Source: Massilia violaceinigra (GTDB lineage Bacteria > Pseudomonadota > Gammaproteobacteria > Burkholderiales > Burkholderiaceae_D). Taken from it: DNA of 64,000 nucleotides. The position numbers and the translations under genes are program-made. Shown here in pieces: positions 46,053 to 55,191 of this stretch (position 1 is the stretch's first letter; each line of letters starts with the position of its first letter). The DNA is taken from assembly GCF_002752675.1 (NCBI RefSeq), contig NZ_CP024608.1, positions 2,666,001 to 2,730,000 of the forward strand, in the 5' to 3' direction. Under the pieces are notes generated by a model. That model had not been told where the DNA came from. It did not search any database and was given only the letters and a program-made list of their open reading frames with translations.

Positions 46053-47423
46053 TTAGCGCATCCCGCCCGGCATCATACCCTTCATCGAGCGCATCATTTT
46101 CATCATGCCGCCACCTTTGAATTTCTTCATCATGGCCTGCATCTGGTCGTACTGGGCCAGCATGCGGTTCACTTCCTGCACCTGCACGCCGGCACCGGCG
46201 GCGATGCGGCGCTTGCGCGTGGCCTTGATCAGTTCCGGCTTGGCGCGTTCCTGCGGCGTCATCGAATCGATGATGCCGACCATGCGCCGCACCTGCTTGT
46301 CGGCCTGGTCCATGTTGGCGCCGCCCGCCGCCTGCTGGAACTGCGCCGGCAGCTTGTCGATCAGGCTCGACATGCCGCCCATCTTCTTCATCTGCCCCAG
46401 CTGCGACTTGAAGTCGTTCATGTCGAAGCGTCCGCCGACCTTGATCTTGTTGGCCAGGTCGGCCGCGGCCTTGCTGTCGACGCCCTTGCGCGCTTCTTCC
46501 ACCAGCGCCAGGATGTCGCCCATGCCCAGAATACGGTTGGCCATGCGCTGGGCGTCGAACGCTTCCAGGCCGTCGAGTTTTTCGGATACGCCGGCAAACT
46601 TGATCGGCTTGCCCGTGATGTGACGCACCGACAGCGCCGCGCCGCCGCGCGAGTCGCCGTCGAGCTTGGTGAGCACGATGCCGGTCAGCGGCAGCGCGTC
46701 GTTGAAGGCCTTGGCCGTGTTGATCGCATCCTGCCCCAGCATGGCGTCGACCACGAACAGCGTTTCGATCGGGTTGACCGCCGCGTGCACGGCGGAGATT
46801 TCCTGCATCATCGCTTCGTCGATACCCAGGCGGCCGGCGGTATCGATGATCAGGACGTCGTGGTAGTGCTTGCGGGCCCAGTCCAGCGCGGCCAGGGCGA
46901 TGTCGACCGGCTTGTCGGTGGCGGCCGATGGGAAGAAGTCGGCGCCGACCTGTTTGGTCACCGATTCGAGCTGGGCGATCGCGGCCGGACGGTACACGTC
47001 GGCCGAGACGGTCAGGACCTTCTTCTTTTTCTCTTCCTTGAGGTACTTGGCCAGCTTGCCGACGGTGGTGGTCTTGCCCACACCTTGCAGACCGGCCATC
47101 AGGATGATCGCCGGCGGCTGCTGCGCAAAGCTCAGCTGCGACGCTTCGGGACCGAGGTCCGCGCCCATCAGCGCGCCGAGCTCGCGCTGGACCACGCCGA
47201 CCAGGGCCTGGCCCGGGCTGAGCGAGGCCATGACTTCTTCGCCGAGGGCTTTTTCCTTGACGCGGCTGATGAACTCGCGCACGGCGGGCAGGGCCACGTC
47301 GGCTTCGAGCAGGGCCAGGCGCACTTCGCGCAGCATCTCGGCGGTATTCGATTCGGTCAGACGCGCCTCACCGCGCATGGTCTTGACGACCTTGGCAAGG
47401 CGTTGGGTTAAGTTATCTAGCAT
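46053..47423 (-). CDS. ffh: Signal recognition particle protein
   Basis: 456 residues. N-domain helix bundle (MLDNLTQRLAKVVKTMRGEARLTE, shown in part), G-domain P-loop GLQGVGKTTTVGKLA, DTAGRLGIDE, TKLDGDSRGGAALS, and the Met-rich M domain ending MMKMMRSMKGMMPGGMR. With 4.5S RNA it delivers nascent inner-membrane proteins to FtsY. The 4.5S RNA gene is not in this window. ypjD, its common divergent neighbour in this group, lies 9.4 kb away at 56.9 kb, so material appears inserted between them. Confidence 0.97.
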   Translation of the reverse strand: MLDNLTQRLAKVVKTMRGEARLTESNTAEMLREVRLALLEADVALPAVREFISRVKEKALGEEVMASLSPGQALVGVVQRELGALMGADLGPEASQLSFAQQPPAIILMAGLQGVGKTTTVGKLAKYLKEEKKKKVLTVSADVYRPAAIAQLESVTKQVGADFFPSAATDKPVDIALAALDWARKHYHDVLIIDTAGRLGIDEAMMQEISAVHAAVNPIETLFVVDAMLGQDAINTAKAFNDALPLTGIVLTKLDGDSRGGAALSVRHITGKPIKFAGVSEKLDGLEAFDAQRMANRILGMGDILALVEEARKGVDSKAAADLANKIKVGGRFDMNDFKSQLGQMKKMGGMSSLIDKLPAQFQQAAGGANMDQADKQVRRMVGIIDSMTPQERAKPELIKATRKRRIAAGAGVQVQEVNRMLAQYDQMQAMMKKFKGGGMMKMMRSMKGMMPGGMR

Positions 47424-47496
47424 GGCAGACCTGACTAATATATAGGGCGATGCCGGCGAGTGCCGGTTGTGGCGTCATTTTACCCTAGTCACAACG

Positions 47497-47521
47497 AAAA
47501 AAGACCGGCGCCGGGCCGGTC
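47497..47521 (-). terminator. Intrinsic terminator of the first NHL gene
   Basis: On the minus strand GACCGGC-N5-GCCGGTC then a run of six T, about 22 bases after the stop of the NHL gene. Confidence 0.8.
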
Positions 47522-47543
47522 TCCTCACACCGCGCGCGCCCGA

Positions 47544-49439
47544 TTACGGCAGCGCCAGCCTGATGATGGCGTTGCCTGAAATAAACGCGTAGCTGTTGAT
47601 GCCGATCCGCACCAGGCCCTTCGGGTGCTCGACGCCGCCGGGCAGGGGGCCGAGCACGGTCGCCGCGCGGTCCGGCGTGCCGGCGACGATGCTCGATACG
47701 CCGCTTGGGACAATTTTCTGGATCGTGCTGTGCGCCGTGTCCGCGGCGTAGCGGTTGCCTGCGTCATCGAGCACCTGGCCCACTTCCGGGGGCGCGCTGG
47801 CGACCGTGGTGACCACTGCGGCGGGCGTGATGCGCCGGATCACCGGGCCGGCATCTTCCACGTACAGGTCGCCGGCCTTGTCGAAGCCGAGAATGCGCGG
47901 CGCGCTGAACCTGGCGGCGGCGCCGGTGCCGTCGGTTTTCTCATCCGGACCGGCGTCGAGGCCGGCAAACACGGTCCACGCGCCATCGGGGCCGAGCTTG
48001 TGAATGGCGCGTCCGGCCCGCGTGGCGCCCGGGTTGGCCGAGTCGTACCATAGGGTCGAGACATACACATTGCCGGCCTTGTCGGCCGCGATGCCGCTGG
48101 GCAGGCCGGCGGCGAGGAAGCGGCTGGTGACGCTGCCATCCGGCGTGATCTTGCGCAAGTTGACGCCGCTGTTGATATACGGGCCGGTACTGCGGTAGCC
48201 GAGCGTTTGCCGTTCGATGGCATACAGGTTGCCGGACGGATCGGCCGTCAGCCATTGCGGGCCGCGCAGGCGGGCGGCCGCGCCGATGCCGTCCACGGAG
48301 GTTTCCGACAGGTTGGGCTTGCCGGCAAACAAGCTTACCTGGCCGTCGTCACCCAGGGTGGCGATGCGGTCGGGGAAGACCACATACACGGTGCCGTCGC
48401 GGTCCGCCCGCAGGACGCGCGCGTTCGGCAGCGTGGTCGTGGTGGTGGTGACGACGCCGGCCAGGCTAACGCGGCGCAGCACGCCGTTGTCGATCACCAG
48501 CAGCTGGCCGCCCTTGTACGCCATGCCGGTCGGCTCGGTGAAGCGGGCGGCACTGCCGGTGCCGTCGCGCGCGGACGCGGTATCGTCGGCACCGGCCAGG
48601 GTGCTGACCACGCCTTGCGGCGTGACCTTGCGCAGCATCGACGCGTCGGCCAGGTACAGGTTGCCGGCCGGGTCGAGCACGACGGTCTCGGGGCGGATGA
48701 ACTTGAAGCGGGCGCTGCGGCCTGGGCCGTCGACCTGACCGAAGAAAGCGGGATTGCTGCTGGCCAGGGGTATCGTGATGTCGGCACCAGCGAGCAAGGT
48801 GACGCTGCCGTCGGCCTCGATGCGCGAGATGGTGCTGTAGGTGATGCGGTAACTGATGCCGGCGGCGCTGGTGACGACGCGGTCGCCGCCCTGGCCGAAG
48901 GGCAGCGGCGTCGCCGTGCCATCCTGGCCCAGCAAATAGGTCTGGCTCAGGTTGGTGAAAAACACCTGGTCGCGGGCATCGATCGACACCCTGGGGTCGC
49001 CAGGGGTGAGCGTGGCGCCGGGATTGTTGTCGAACGAGTGGGTGTACACGGTGCGCACCGTGCCATCGCGTCCCACGCTGCGGATCGCATAGCCGAAAAA
49101 ATAGTAGCCACCGGTGTTGTCGCGCTTTTGATCGCTGACGTACAGGGTGCCCTTGCTGTCGATCTCGGCGTCGGCGATGGCTTCGAAGCGGGCGTCTTGT
49201 CCGATCCCGTCGGCGCGCACCATGCTGCCGGTGTCGCCGGCGATCAGGGTCAGGCCTGCCGGCAGCGCCGGGCCGGGGTAGGCCGGCGTCGGAGTTGGCG
49301 TCGGAGTTGGCGTCGGAGTTGGTGTGGGCGTTGGTGTCGGGGTGGGAGCCGGTCCATCGCCGCCGCCGCAGGCGGTCAGGAACGCCGCGGCGCCCATCTG
49401 GAGGGTCATGCGGCGCAGCTGAAACGAGCGTGAATTCAT
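47544..49439 (-). CDS. NHL-repeat lipoprotein, copy 1
   Basis: 631 residues from the ATG at 49439 (AGGAG upstream). The N-terminus has a lipobox-like LTAC followed by GGG, then a long Thr-Pro repeat linker (about residues 33–52). The rest is a beta-propeller with NHL-type blades: phrases such as DPAGNLYLADAS, DKAGNVYVSTL and DGIGAAARLRGPQ recur. The PT linker would hold the propeller off the outer membrane. Such proteins often bind ligands or other proteins; no catalytic motif is seen. It is a tandem paralogue of the next gene and shares near-identical leader sequence and upstream DNA. Confidence 0.85.
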   Translation of the reverse strand: MNSRSFQLRRMTLQMGAAAFLTACGGGDGPAPTPTPTPTPTPTPTPTPTPTPAYPGPALPAGLTLIAGDTGSMVRADGIGQDARFEAIADAEIDSKGTLYVSDQKRDNTGGYYFFGYAIRSVGRDGTVRTVYTHSFDNNPGATLTPGDPRVSIDARDQVFFTNLSQTYLLGQDGTATPLPFGQGGDRVVTSAAGISYRITYSTISRIEADGSVTLLAGADITIPLASSNPAFFGQVDGPGRSARFKFIRPETVVLDPAGNLYLADASMLRKVTPQGVVSTLAGADDTASARDGTGSAARFTEPTGMAYKGGQLLVIDNGVLRRVSLAGVVTTTTTTLPNARVLRADRDGTVYVVFPDRIATLGDDGQVSLFAGKPNLSETSVDGIGAAARLRGPQWLTADPSGNLYAIERQTLGYRSTGPYINSGVNLRKITPDGSVTSRFLAAGLPSGIAADKAGNVYVSTLWYDSANPGATRAGRAIHKLGPDGAWTVFAGLDAGPDEKTDGTGAAARFSAPRILGFDKAGDLYVEDAGPVIRRITPAAVVTTVASAPPEVGQVLDDAGNRYAADTAHSTIQKIVPSGVSSIVAGTPDRAATVLGPLPGGVEHPKGLVRIGINSYAFISGNAIIRLALP

Positions 49440-49555
49440 TGTTAACTCCTGGTTGGGTTTAACAAGTGTATTCCGAAAACATTTATTAATATGTAACGTT
49501 GTGTATCCGGAAAGCATCGTGGGCGCTTGCCGCGGCCACGATGCCTCGTCCGTCA

Positions 49556-49625
49556 TCAGGATGGCGGCGCAGGCGCGCACCGCGGGGTCGCGCGCGGCAT
49601 TGCGCCATGACCAGGCCGGCCAGGT
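49556..49625 (-). pseudogene. Short duplicated scrap of the 3' end of the large unknown gene
   Basis: After about 115 bp matching the upstream region of NHL copy 2, this stretch resembles the tail of the gene at 51744–53942: both contain CCATGACCAGGCCGGCCAG (49603–49622 area and 51913–51932 area) preceded by a TCGCGCGxGGC stretch, and both begin with ATCAGGATGGCGG. It is much shorter than the source, so internal sequence was deleted. It marks the boundary of the tandem duplication that produced the two NHL genes. Confidence 0.55.
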
Positions 49626-49646
49626 GAATGGATGCCGATACGCCGT

Positions 49647-51611
49647 TTACGGCAGCGCCAGCCTGACGATGGCGCTGCCAGAGATGAAGGCGTAGCTGTT
49701 GATGCCGATCCGCACCAGTCCGCGCGGATGTTCGATGCTGCCGGGCAGTGGGCCGAGTACCGTGGCGGCGCGATCCGGAATGCCCGCCACGATACTGGAC
49801 ACGCCTGCCGCGCTGATCCGCGAGATCGTGCTGCGCTCGGTGTCGGCGACGTAGCGGTTGCCGGCGTCGTCGCCGACCCGGCCCACTTCCAGCGGCACGG
49901 CGGCAACCGTGGTCACGGCGCCGGCCGGGCTGATGCGGCGGTAGCCATTGCCCTCGTCCTGTACATACAGATCGCCGGCATTGTCGAAGCCGAGAATCGT
50001 CGGTGCATTGAAACGGGCGGCGGCGCCGATGCCATCCTGCTTGCCGCGTTCGCCGTCGGCGCCGGCGAACACGCTCCAGACGCCGTCGCTGCCCAACTTG
50101 TGAATGACCGCGCCACCCGGGGTCGCCGAATGGACTTGTGCGATGTAATGCAAGGTCGAGACATACACATTCCCCGCCCTGTCCGCCGCGATGCCGCTCG
50201 GATAACCTCCGTACGTCACGGTGCTGGTCGTGGTGCCGTCCGGCGCCACCTTGCGCAGGTACACCCCGGCCTGCTCATAGCCGACCATGCGGTAGCCGAT
50301 GTGTTGCTGTTCGACGACGAACAGGTTGCCCGCGCTGTCGGCCGTCATGAACTTCGGGCGCACCAGGCGGGCCGCGGCGCCGGTGCCGTCCACCGGCAAC
50401 CTGGACAGGTCGGGCTTGCCGACAAACAGCGACGCGCCGCCATCGGGCACAATCAGGGAAACATGGTTTCGGTGGATGGCGTACACGTTTCCCTGGCCGT
50501 CGGAGAGCAGGCGCTGCGTGTCCGTCACGGAGAGCGGGCGCGGCGAGGCCGTCAGCTTGGGGCCGACGCTTGTGACCGCGCCGTCGGTGCTGACGTGGCG
50601 CAGCCCTGTCTTGTCGAGCACCAGCAGCTGGCCGTCATGCATGACGATCGATCGGGGTTCGTCGAAGTACGCGCCACTGCCGCTGCCATCCTGGGCCGGC
50701 AATGTGGAATTGGCGACGCCGGCCAAGGTGCTCACCAGGCCGCCCGGCGTGACCCGGCGTATCGTCGCCGCGTCGATCAGATACAGATTGCCGGCCGGGT
50801 CGACCACCATGCCATCTGTGCCGATGGCGGCGAAGCGGGCCGCGGCGCCCTGGCCGTCGCGCGGCTCCGAAGAGCGCACGGTGCTCCCCGCCAACGCAGT
50901 CAGGCTGCCGTCGGCGCCGATGCGCGCGATCGAGGTACCCCCTCCCTCGCTGCTATAGTTGATGCGGTAACGCACGCCGGCCGCGTTGCCGACGATGAAG
51001 GACTGGTCGGGATAGGTAGGGTTGAGCTCGGTCGGCACCTGGGTCGTGCTGCCGTCTTTTCGGATCAGGTAAGTCGTGAGCCCGACTCTTGCCCGTATCT
51101 GCTCGTCGCGGTCGAAGGACAGGACGGCGCCTGTGGGATCGAGGGACGCGTGTGCCTCGTCGGCGGGCACCGGGGCGGACAATACGGTACGAACCACGCC
51201 ATCCCGTCCGAACGCACGAATCGTCGGGCCGGTCCCCACGAAGATGCCACGGTTGTCGATCCTGGTTTCGCTGACGTACACCGTGCCCTTGCTGTCGATC
51301 AGCGCATCGCGGATGTAGCCGAAGCGGGCGTCGACGCCGGTGCCGTCCGTCGTGACCATGCTGCCGGTGTCGCCGGCGATCAGGGTCAGTCCCGCCGGCA
51401 GCACGGGGCCGGGGTAGGTCTGAGGCGGCGTTGGCGTCGGCGTCGGGGTTGGTGTGGGCGTCGGCGTTGGTGTTGGGGTTGGTGTTGGTGTTGGCGTCGG
51501 GGTCGGGGTCGGGGTCGGCGCCGGTCCATCGCCGCCGCCGCAGGCGGTCAGGAACGCCGCGGCGCCCATCTGGAGGGTCATACGGCGCAGCTGAAACGAG
51601 CGTGAATTCAT
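49647..51611 (-). CDS. NHL-repeat lipoprotein, copy 2
   Basis: 654 residues. The first about 30 residues (through LTACGGGDGPAP) match copy 1 almost exactly at the DNA level, then the Thr-Pro linker is longer than in copy 1 by roughly 8 TP units. The propeller part carries NHL-like blades (DPAGNLYLIDAATIRRV, DRAGNVYVSTLHYI, FDNAGDLYVQDEG) and has diverged noticeably. Like copy 1 it is probably anchored outside the cytoplasm. The upstream region and start are shared with copy 1, so the two likely share regulation. Confidence 0.85.
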   Translation of the reverse strand: MNSRSFQLRRMTLQMGAAAFLTACGGGDGPAPTPTPTPTPTPTPTPTPTPTPTPTPTPTPTPPQTYPGPVLPAGLTLIAGDTGSMVTTDGTGVDARFGYIRDALIDSKGTVYVSETRIDNRGIFVGTGPTIRAFGRDGVVRTVLSAPVPADEAHASLDPTGAVLSFDRDEQIRARVGLTTYLIRKDGSTTQVPTELNPTYPDQSFIVGNAAGVRYRINYSSEGGGTSIARIGADGSLTALAGSTVRSSEPRDGQGAAARFAAIGTDGMVVDPAGNLYLIDAATIRRVTPGGLVSTLAGVANSTLPAQDGSGSGAYFDEPRSIVMHDGQLLVLDKTGLRHVSTDGAVTSVGPKLTASPRPLSVTDTQRLLSDGQGNVYAIHRNHVSLIVPDGGASLFVGKPDLSRLPVDGTGAAARLVRPKFMTADSAGNLFVVEQQHIGYRMVGYEQAGVYLRKVAPDGTTTSTVTYGGYPSGIAADRAGNVYVSTLHYIAQVHSATPGGAVIHKLGSDGVWSVFAGADGERGKQDGIGAAARFNAPTILGFDNAGDLYVQDEGNGYRRISPAGAVTTVAAVPLEVGRVGDDAGNRYVADTERSTISRISAAGVSSIVAGIPDRAATVLGPLPGSIEHPRGLVRIGINSYAFISGSAIVRLALP

Positions 51612-51743
51612 TGTTGACTCCTGGTTGGTTTTATTGAGTGTATTCTGGAAATATTTATTAAGATGTAATGTTGTGTATCAGCAAGGCATGGTGGGCGCTG
51701 GCTGCGGCCACCATGCCTCGCCGGTGCATCAGGATGGCGGTCT

Positions 51744-53942
51744 TCAGCGATGGGTCGGCGTGCGTTTGGCCCATTCGTGGCGCGCGAAATGCGCGTGCAG
51801 GTGCTTGAACATGGGGGCCGTGTATTGCCCCCTGGCGTCACCGCCGTGGGCGCGGATCAGCATCGACAGTGCCTGCGGCAGGCGCGCATCGCGCGGCTCG
51901 CGCGTGGCGTGCTCCATGACCAGGCCGGCCAGATAGTCGGTGCCGCTCGGCAAAGCCGCCAGAGTAGCGCGTTCGGCGCGCAAGGTGGCCGCCGCGCCGG
52001 CCGCCAAAAAGGCCGGCATGGCCGGCGCCGCGACGCGCTTGCCGTAAGTCGGGGTGCCGCCGGCGAACACGCTCCACCAGTTCTCGCGCGACCGTTCGAG
52101 GTTGTTGCTGGCACGCATGATCGGGTAGGCGAACATGGCGCCGTCGGCCTCGTAGCGGATGTACGGGCTGACGTTGCCGACCATGCCCGGGTAGCGCGCC
52201 AGCAGCATGGCGCTGATGCCGCGCCGCAGCGCCGGATTGGTTTCGGCCAGCATCTGGTCCACCAGCGGGCCCGAACCGGCAAAGCGCGCCTTGATGGCGG
52301 GCGCCAGGCGGGTGGCCACATCGGGACGGTTGAGTGGCAGGGAGCGCGTCCAGGCCACCGTTTCGAGCTCGGCGCGCAGCTTGGGCGGCAGGTTTTTCTG
52401 CTGCGCCAGGGTGACCAGCATGTCCAGCGGCAGGCCGGTGTTGAGGAAGCTGGCCACGTCCATGGCGGCGACCGGCGCTTCTCCCCGCACCGGCAGCACG
52501 GTGCTGCGCGCGATGAAGCGGCCGACGTCGGCCAGGGTGCGCGCGCGGGCCAGGCCGATGCGCTTGAAGGCGTTGGCGTCGTCCGCGCCAAGCGCCGGGC
52601 GCAGCGCCAGCACCGCGTCGACGATGGCAACGGCATCGGCGTCGCTCGCGGCCAGCCGGGCCAGGTGGTAGCGCGCCGTCAGGTAGGCCGGCGAGGCGGG
52701 CTCGAGCTCTTGCGCCGCCGCCAGCAGTGCCGCTGGCGCCGGCGCCTGCGGCGTGGCGAGCGTGAGCGCCGCCACCAGCCACGGCAACTGCTGCGTCGTT
52801 TCCCACTGGCGCAGCGCTTCGGCCGGGGAGGCGTTGGCGGCGCGCGCGCTGCGCATTGCCGCCAGCCAGGCGCCATACGCCAGTTGACCGCGTTCGGCGG
52901 ATGGGGTGGTGCGCCAGGCGTAGCTGTAGTCGCGCACGTCCTGTCCGATCGTGGCGGACGGCGCGGCGCTGCCCAGTTCTGCGTCGAGCCGGGCCAGTAC
53001 CTGCGCCGGCGCGGTGCGCAGCATGACCAGCTGGCGCAGGCGGCGCGCGTCGGCCCGCAGCGGCGTGTCGGTGGCGGCATCGGCCAGCGGCTCCAGGCGC
53101 TTCAAGGCGCTCGCCATCAGCGCCGCATCGACCGTGTCGTAGCCGGCGGCGGTGGCGGCGCGCACGTCGGCGCGCGCGGCCAGATAAGGCGCGGTGACGT
53201 GCCAGGGCGATGCCGCGTCCTGGGCAATGGCGTCGAAGCGCGCGGCCGCCTCGGGGTAGGCGCCGCGGTAAAAGTGGGCGGCGGCCTGCTGGTAGGCGCG
53301 GTCCATGCGCAGCCACTGGGGCGTGCCGGCCGGGGCCTCGGCCGGCATCGCGGTGGGCGCGGCGCAGTTGGCGAACACGGCATCCTGGCCCACGATCCAG
53401 TCGCGCAGCGTGGCGTCGTTGCCGTAGCTGGCCAGGCGGATAGCCAGGGTGCGGGTGGCGTTGCGAAACGCGTCCGCCGGGCAGTTCAGTACGGACGCGT
53501 CCTTGCCGGCGATGGCCAGCGCGGCGAGCTTGGGCCCGCCGGCGCGCGCGCGTTCGGTTTGCCATCCTTCCAGCGCGCGCTTGAGCGCGGGCTCGTTATG
53601 CGGATTGTGGCCGCCCCGCTCGCTCGTTTCGTTCAGCCAGCAGGGGTCGAAAGGGCGCAGGCGCTCCTGGGCGGCGGCGTCGAGCGGCATGCCGGCCAGC
53701 GCGCGCCAGGCGATGAACTGGTAGAAGTCGTCGCGCCCGGCGCGCACGATGCCGGGCTGGGCGAACATGCCGGGCGTCAGGCTGCCCGGCCAGCGCGGCG
53801 GCTCGAACACGTTGCCATCGGCCGACGGGTCTTCATAAAAGGTGCAGCGGCGCTCGCCGGCCTGCGCCGTCGTTATCGCAGCCAGGCCGAACATCATGAA
53901 AAACAACGGTGCGCCGACACGCTTATGCAAAATGGGTTTCAT
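51744..53942 (-). CDS. Large exported protein of unknown function, probably TPR-like helical
   Basis: 732 residues. Signal peptide (PLFFMMFGLAAITTAQAG) and then two Cys-containing segments (RRCTFYED, DPCWLNET, LNCPADAF, FANCAAP) in the first quarter. The body is Ala/Leu-rich and helical with repeated features like YLTARYHLARLAASDAD and AAAHFYRGAYPEAAARFDAIAQD, suggesting TPR/Sel1-type repeats. No enzyme motif. It lies upstream of the NHL copies on the same strand (132 bp gap) and its 3' tail was carried along in their duplication. I do not recognise the family. Confidence 0.72.
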   Translation of the reverse strand: MKPILHKRVGAPLFFMMFGLAAITTAQAGERRCTFYEDPSADGNVFEPPRWPGSLTPGMFAQPGIVRAGRDDFYQFIAWRALAGMPLDAAAQERLRPFDPCWLNETSERGGHNPHNEPALKRALEGWQTERARAGGPKLAALAIAGKDASVLNCPADAFRNATRTLAIRLASYGNDATLRDWIVGQDAVFANCAAPTAMPAEAPAGTPQWLRMDRAYQQAAAHFYRGAYPEAAARFDAIAQDAASPWHVTAPYLAARADVRAATAAGYDTVDAALMASALKRLEPLADAATDTPLRADARRLRQLVMLRTAPAQVLARLDAELGSAAPSATIGQDVRDYSYAWRTTPSAERGQLAYGAWLAAMRSARAANASPAEALRQWETTQQLPWLVAALTLATPQAPAPAALLAAAQELEPASPAYLTARYHLARLAASDADAVAIVDAVLALRPALGADDANAFKRIGLARARTLADVGRFIARSTVLPVRGEAPVAAMDVASFLNTGLPLDMLVTLAQQKNLPPKLRAELETVAWTRSLPLNRPDVATRLAPAIKARFAGSGPLVDQMLAETNPALRRGISAMLLARYPGMVGNVSPYIRYEADGAMFAYPIMRASNNLERSRENWWSVFAGGTPTYGKRVAAPAMPAFLAAGAAATLRAERATLAALPSGTDYLAGLVMEHATREPRDARLPQALSMLIRAHGGDARGQYTAPMFKHLHAHFARHEWAKRTPTHR

Positions 53943-53976
53943 TGATTTCTTTCACTGGGGGGGCGTCATCTTATCA

Positions 53977-53991
53977 GCGCAAAGCTTGCGC
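53977..53991. promoter_or_regulatory. Palindrome in the divergent gap before the ABC importer
   Basis: GCGCAA-AGC-TTGCGC is a perfect 6-bp inverted repeat in the 210-bp gap between the large unknown gene and the ABC operon. A possible operator for one of the divergent units; no regulator gene is adjacent. Confidence 0.3.
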
Positions 53992-54152
53992 CAGTCGTTA
54001 GACATTGATTTCTCTCCGGGCTATCTTTCTCTGAGGCAAGCATGAATAAATGTGGCAACGGCCCGGCAAACGGCGACCGGTTGCGTCTTATTCGCATGCA
54101 TGACAACCCGCGCGGTACCTCATCGACTCTGCACCATCCAACGGAGACAGGC

Positions 54153-55127
54153 ATGACAGGGAAGTTCATCGGCAAGACCATCGTACTGGCGGCGCTGTTC
54201 GCCGCCAGCCACAGCCACGCCCAGGATGTGATCCGTCTTGGCAACCTCAAATTCGCGCATTTCGGCGCAGTTTCATACATCAAGGAAATCGCGCCCAAGT
54301 GCGGCATCAAGGTCGAGGAAAAGATTTTCGCCAAGGGGCTCGATGTGATGCAAGCGATCATCGCCGGTGAGCTCGATGTCGGCGCGACCGCGTCCGAGGC
54401 GGCCATTTCGGGCCGCGCCAGCGGGGCGCCGATCTTCGTGGTGGCCGGTTTCGCCAAGGGCGGCGCGCGCCTGGTGGCGCGGCCCGATCTCGGCATCAAG
54501 GGCATTCGGGAATTGAAAGGCAGGAAGGTCGGGGTGACGCGCGGCGGCATCCAGGAAGTGCTGCTGATGGCCCAGCTGAAAAAATTCGGCATGAGCGCCG
54601 ACAGCGCGCCCGGCAAGGATGTGCACGTGATTTACCTGCCGTTCGCCGACCTGAACCAGGCGCTGATGGGCAGGAATATCGACGCCATGATGCAGTCCGA
54701 GCCGCAATCGTCGCAGGCCATCAACAGGGGGTTCGGGATGGAGGTGATGAAACCCTACGACACCCCGATCGGCGAGCCGGTGCGCACCATGGTGATGACC
54801 GAAGCCTTCTACAACGGCAAGCGGGTACTGGCCGACAAGTTCATGCGCTGCTTCGTCGAAGCGACCCGCACCTTCATGGCCCATCCGTCCATCGCCGAGA
54901 AATACGTGCGCGAAGTGATCTACAAGGGCCAGATCACCAGGGACGACTTCGAGGATGCGATCAGTAATTCGCCGTATTCGCTGGACGTGACGGCCGAGCA
55001 TATCCAGATCACCACCGACACCATGGTCAAGACCGGCGTGGGGCGCATGGTGCGCCCGCCGCTGGCCAGGGACTGGGTCAGGACCGATATGCTCGACGCG
55101 GCCAAGAAAAGCCTGGGGGTAAGGTGA
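54153..55127 (+). CDS. NitT/TauT-type ABC transporter substrate-binding protein
   Basis: 324 residues from the ATG at 54153 (GGAGA upstream). Sec signal (IGKTIVLAALFAASHSHAQ), then IRLGNLKFAHFGAVSYIKEIAPKCGIKVE and AGELDVGATASEAAISG, as in the SsuA/TauA/NMT1 family. It should capture a sulfonate, nitrate, taurine or pyrimidine precursor in the periplasm. The following genes are the matching permease and ATPase. The ligand cannot be told from the sequence. Confidence 0.9.
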   Translation: MTGKFIGKTIVLAALFAASHSHAQDVIRLGNLKFAHFGAVSYIKEIAPKCGIKVEEKIFAKGLDVMQAIIAGELDVGATASEAAISGRASGAPIFVVAGFAKGGARLVARPDLGIKGIRELKGRKVGVTRGGIQEVLLMAQLKKFGMSADSAPGKDVHVIYLPFADLNQALMGRNIDAMMQSEPQSSQAINRGFGMEVMKPYDTPIGEPVRTMVMTEAFYNGKRVLADKFMRCFVEATRTFMAHPSIAEKYVREVIYKGQITRDDFEDAISNSPYSLDVTAEHIQITTDTMVKTGVGRMVRPPLARDWVRTDMLDAAKKSLGVR

Positions 55128-55191
55128 ACAGGTCCCCCGTTCGACAACCCGACAGGGTCAACAGTATGAAAACAACGTTTCCGGAGGTGGC

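Noticed and set aside
49265..49345. Thr-Pro coding repeat as a possible phase-variable tract
   Set aside because: The repeat unit is a multiple of three, so length changes alter linker length without switching the frame; it cannot turn the gene off.
51750..53945. A 731-codon plus-strand open frame opposite the large unknown gene
   Set aside because: Minus-strand reading has a signal peptide and plausible helical repeats; the plus-strand product is a Gly/Arg/Gln-rich shadow.
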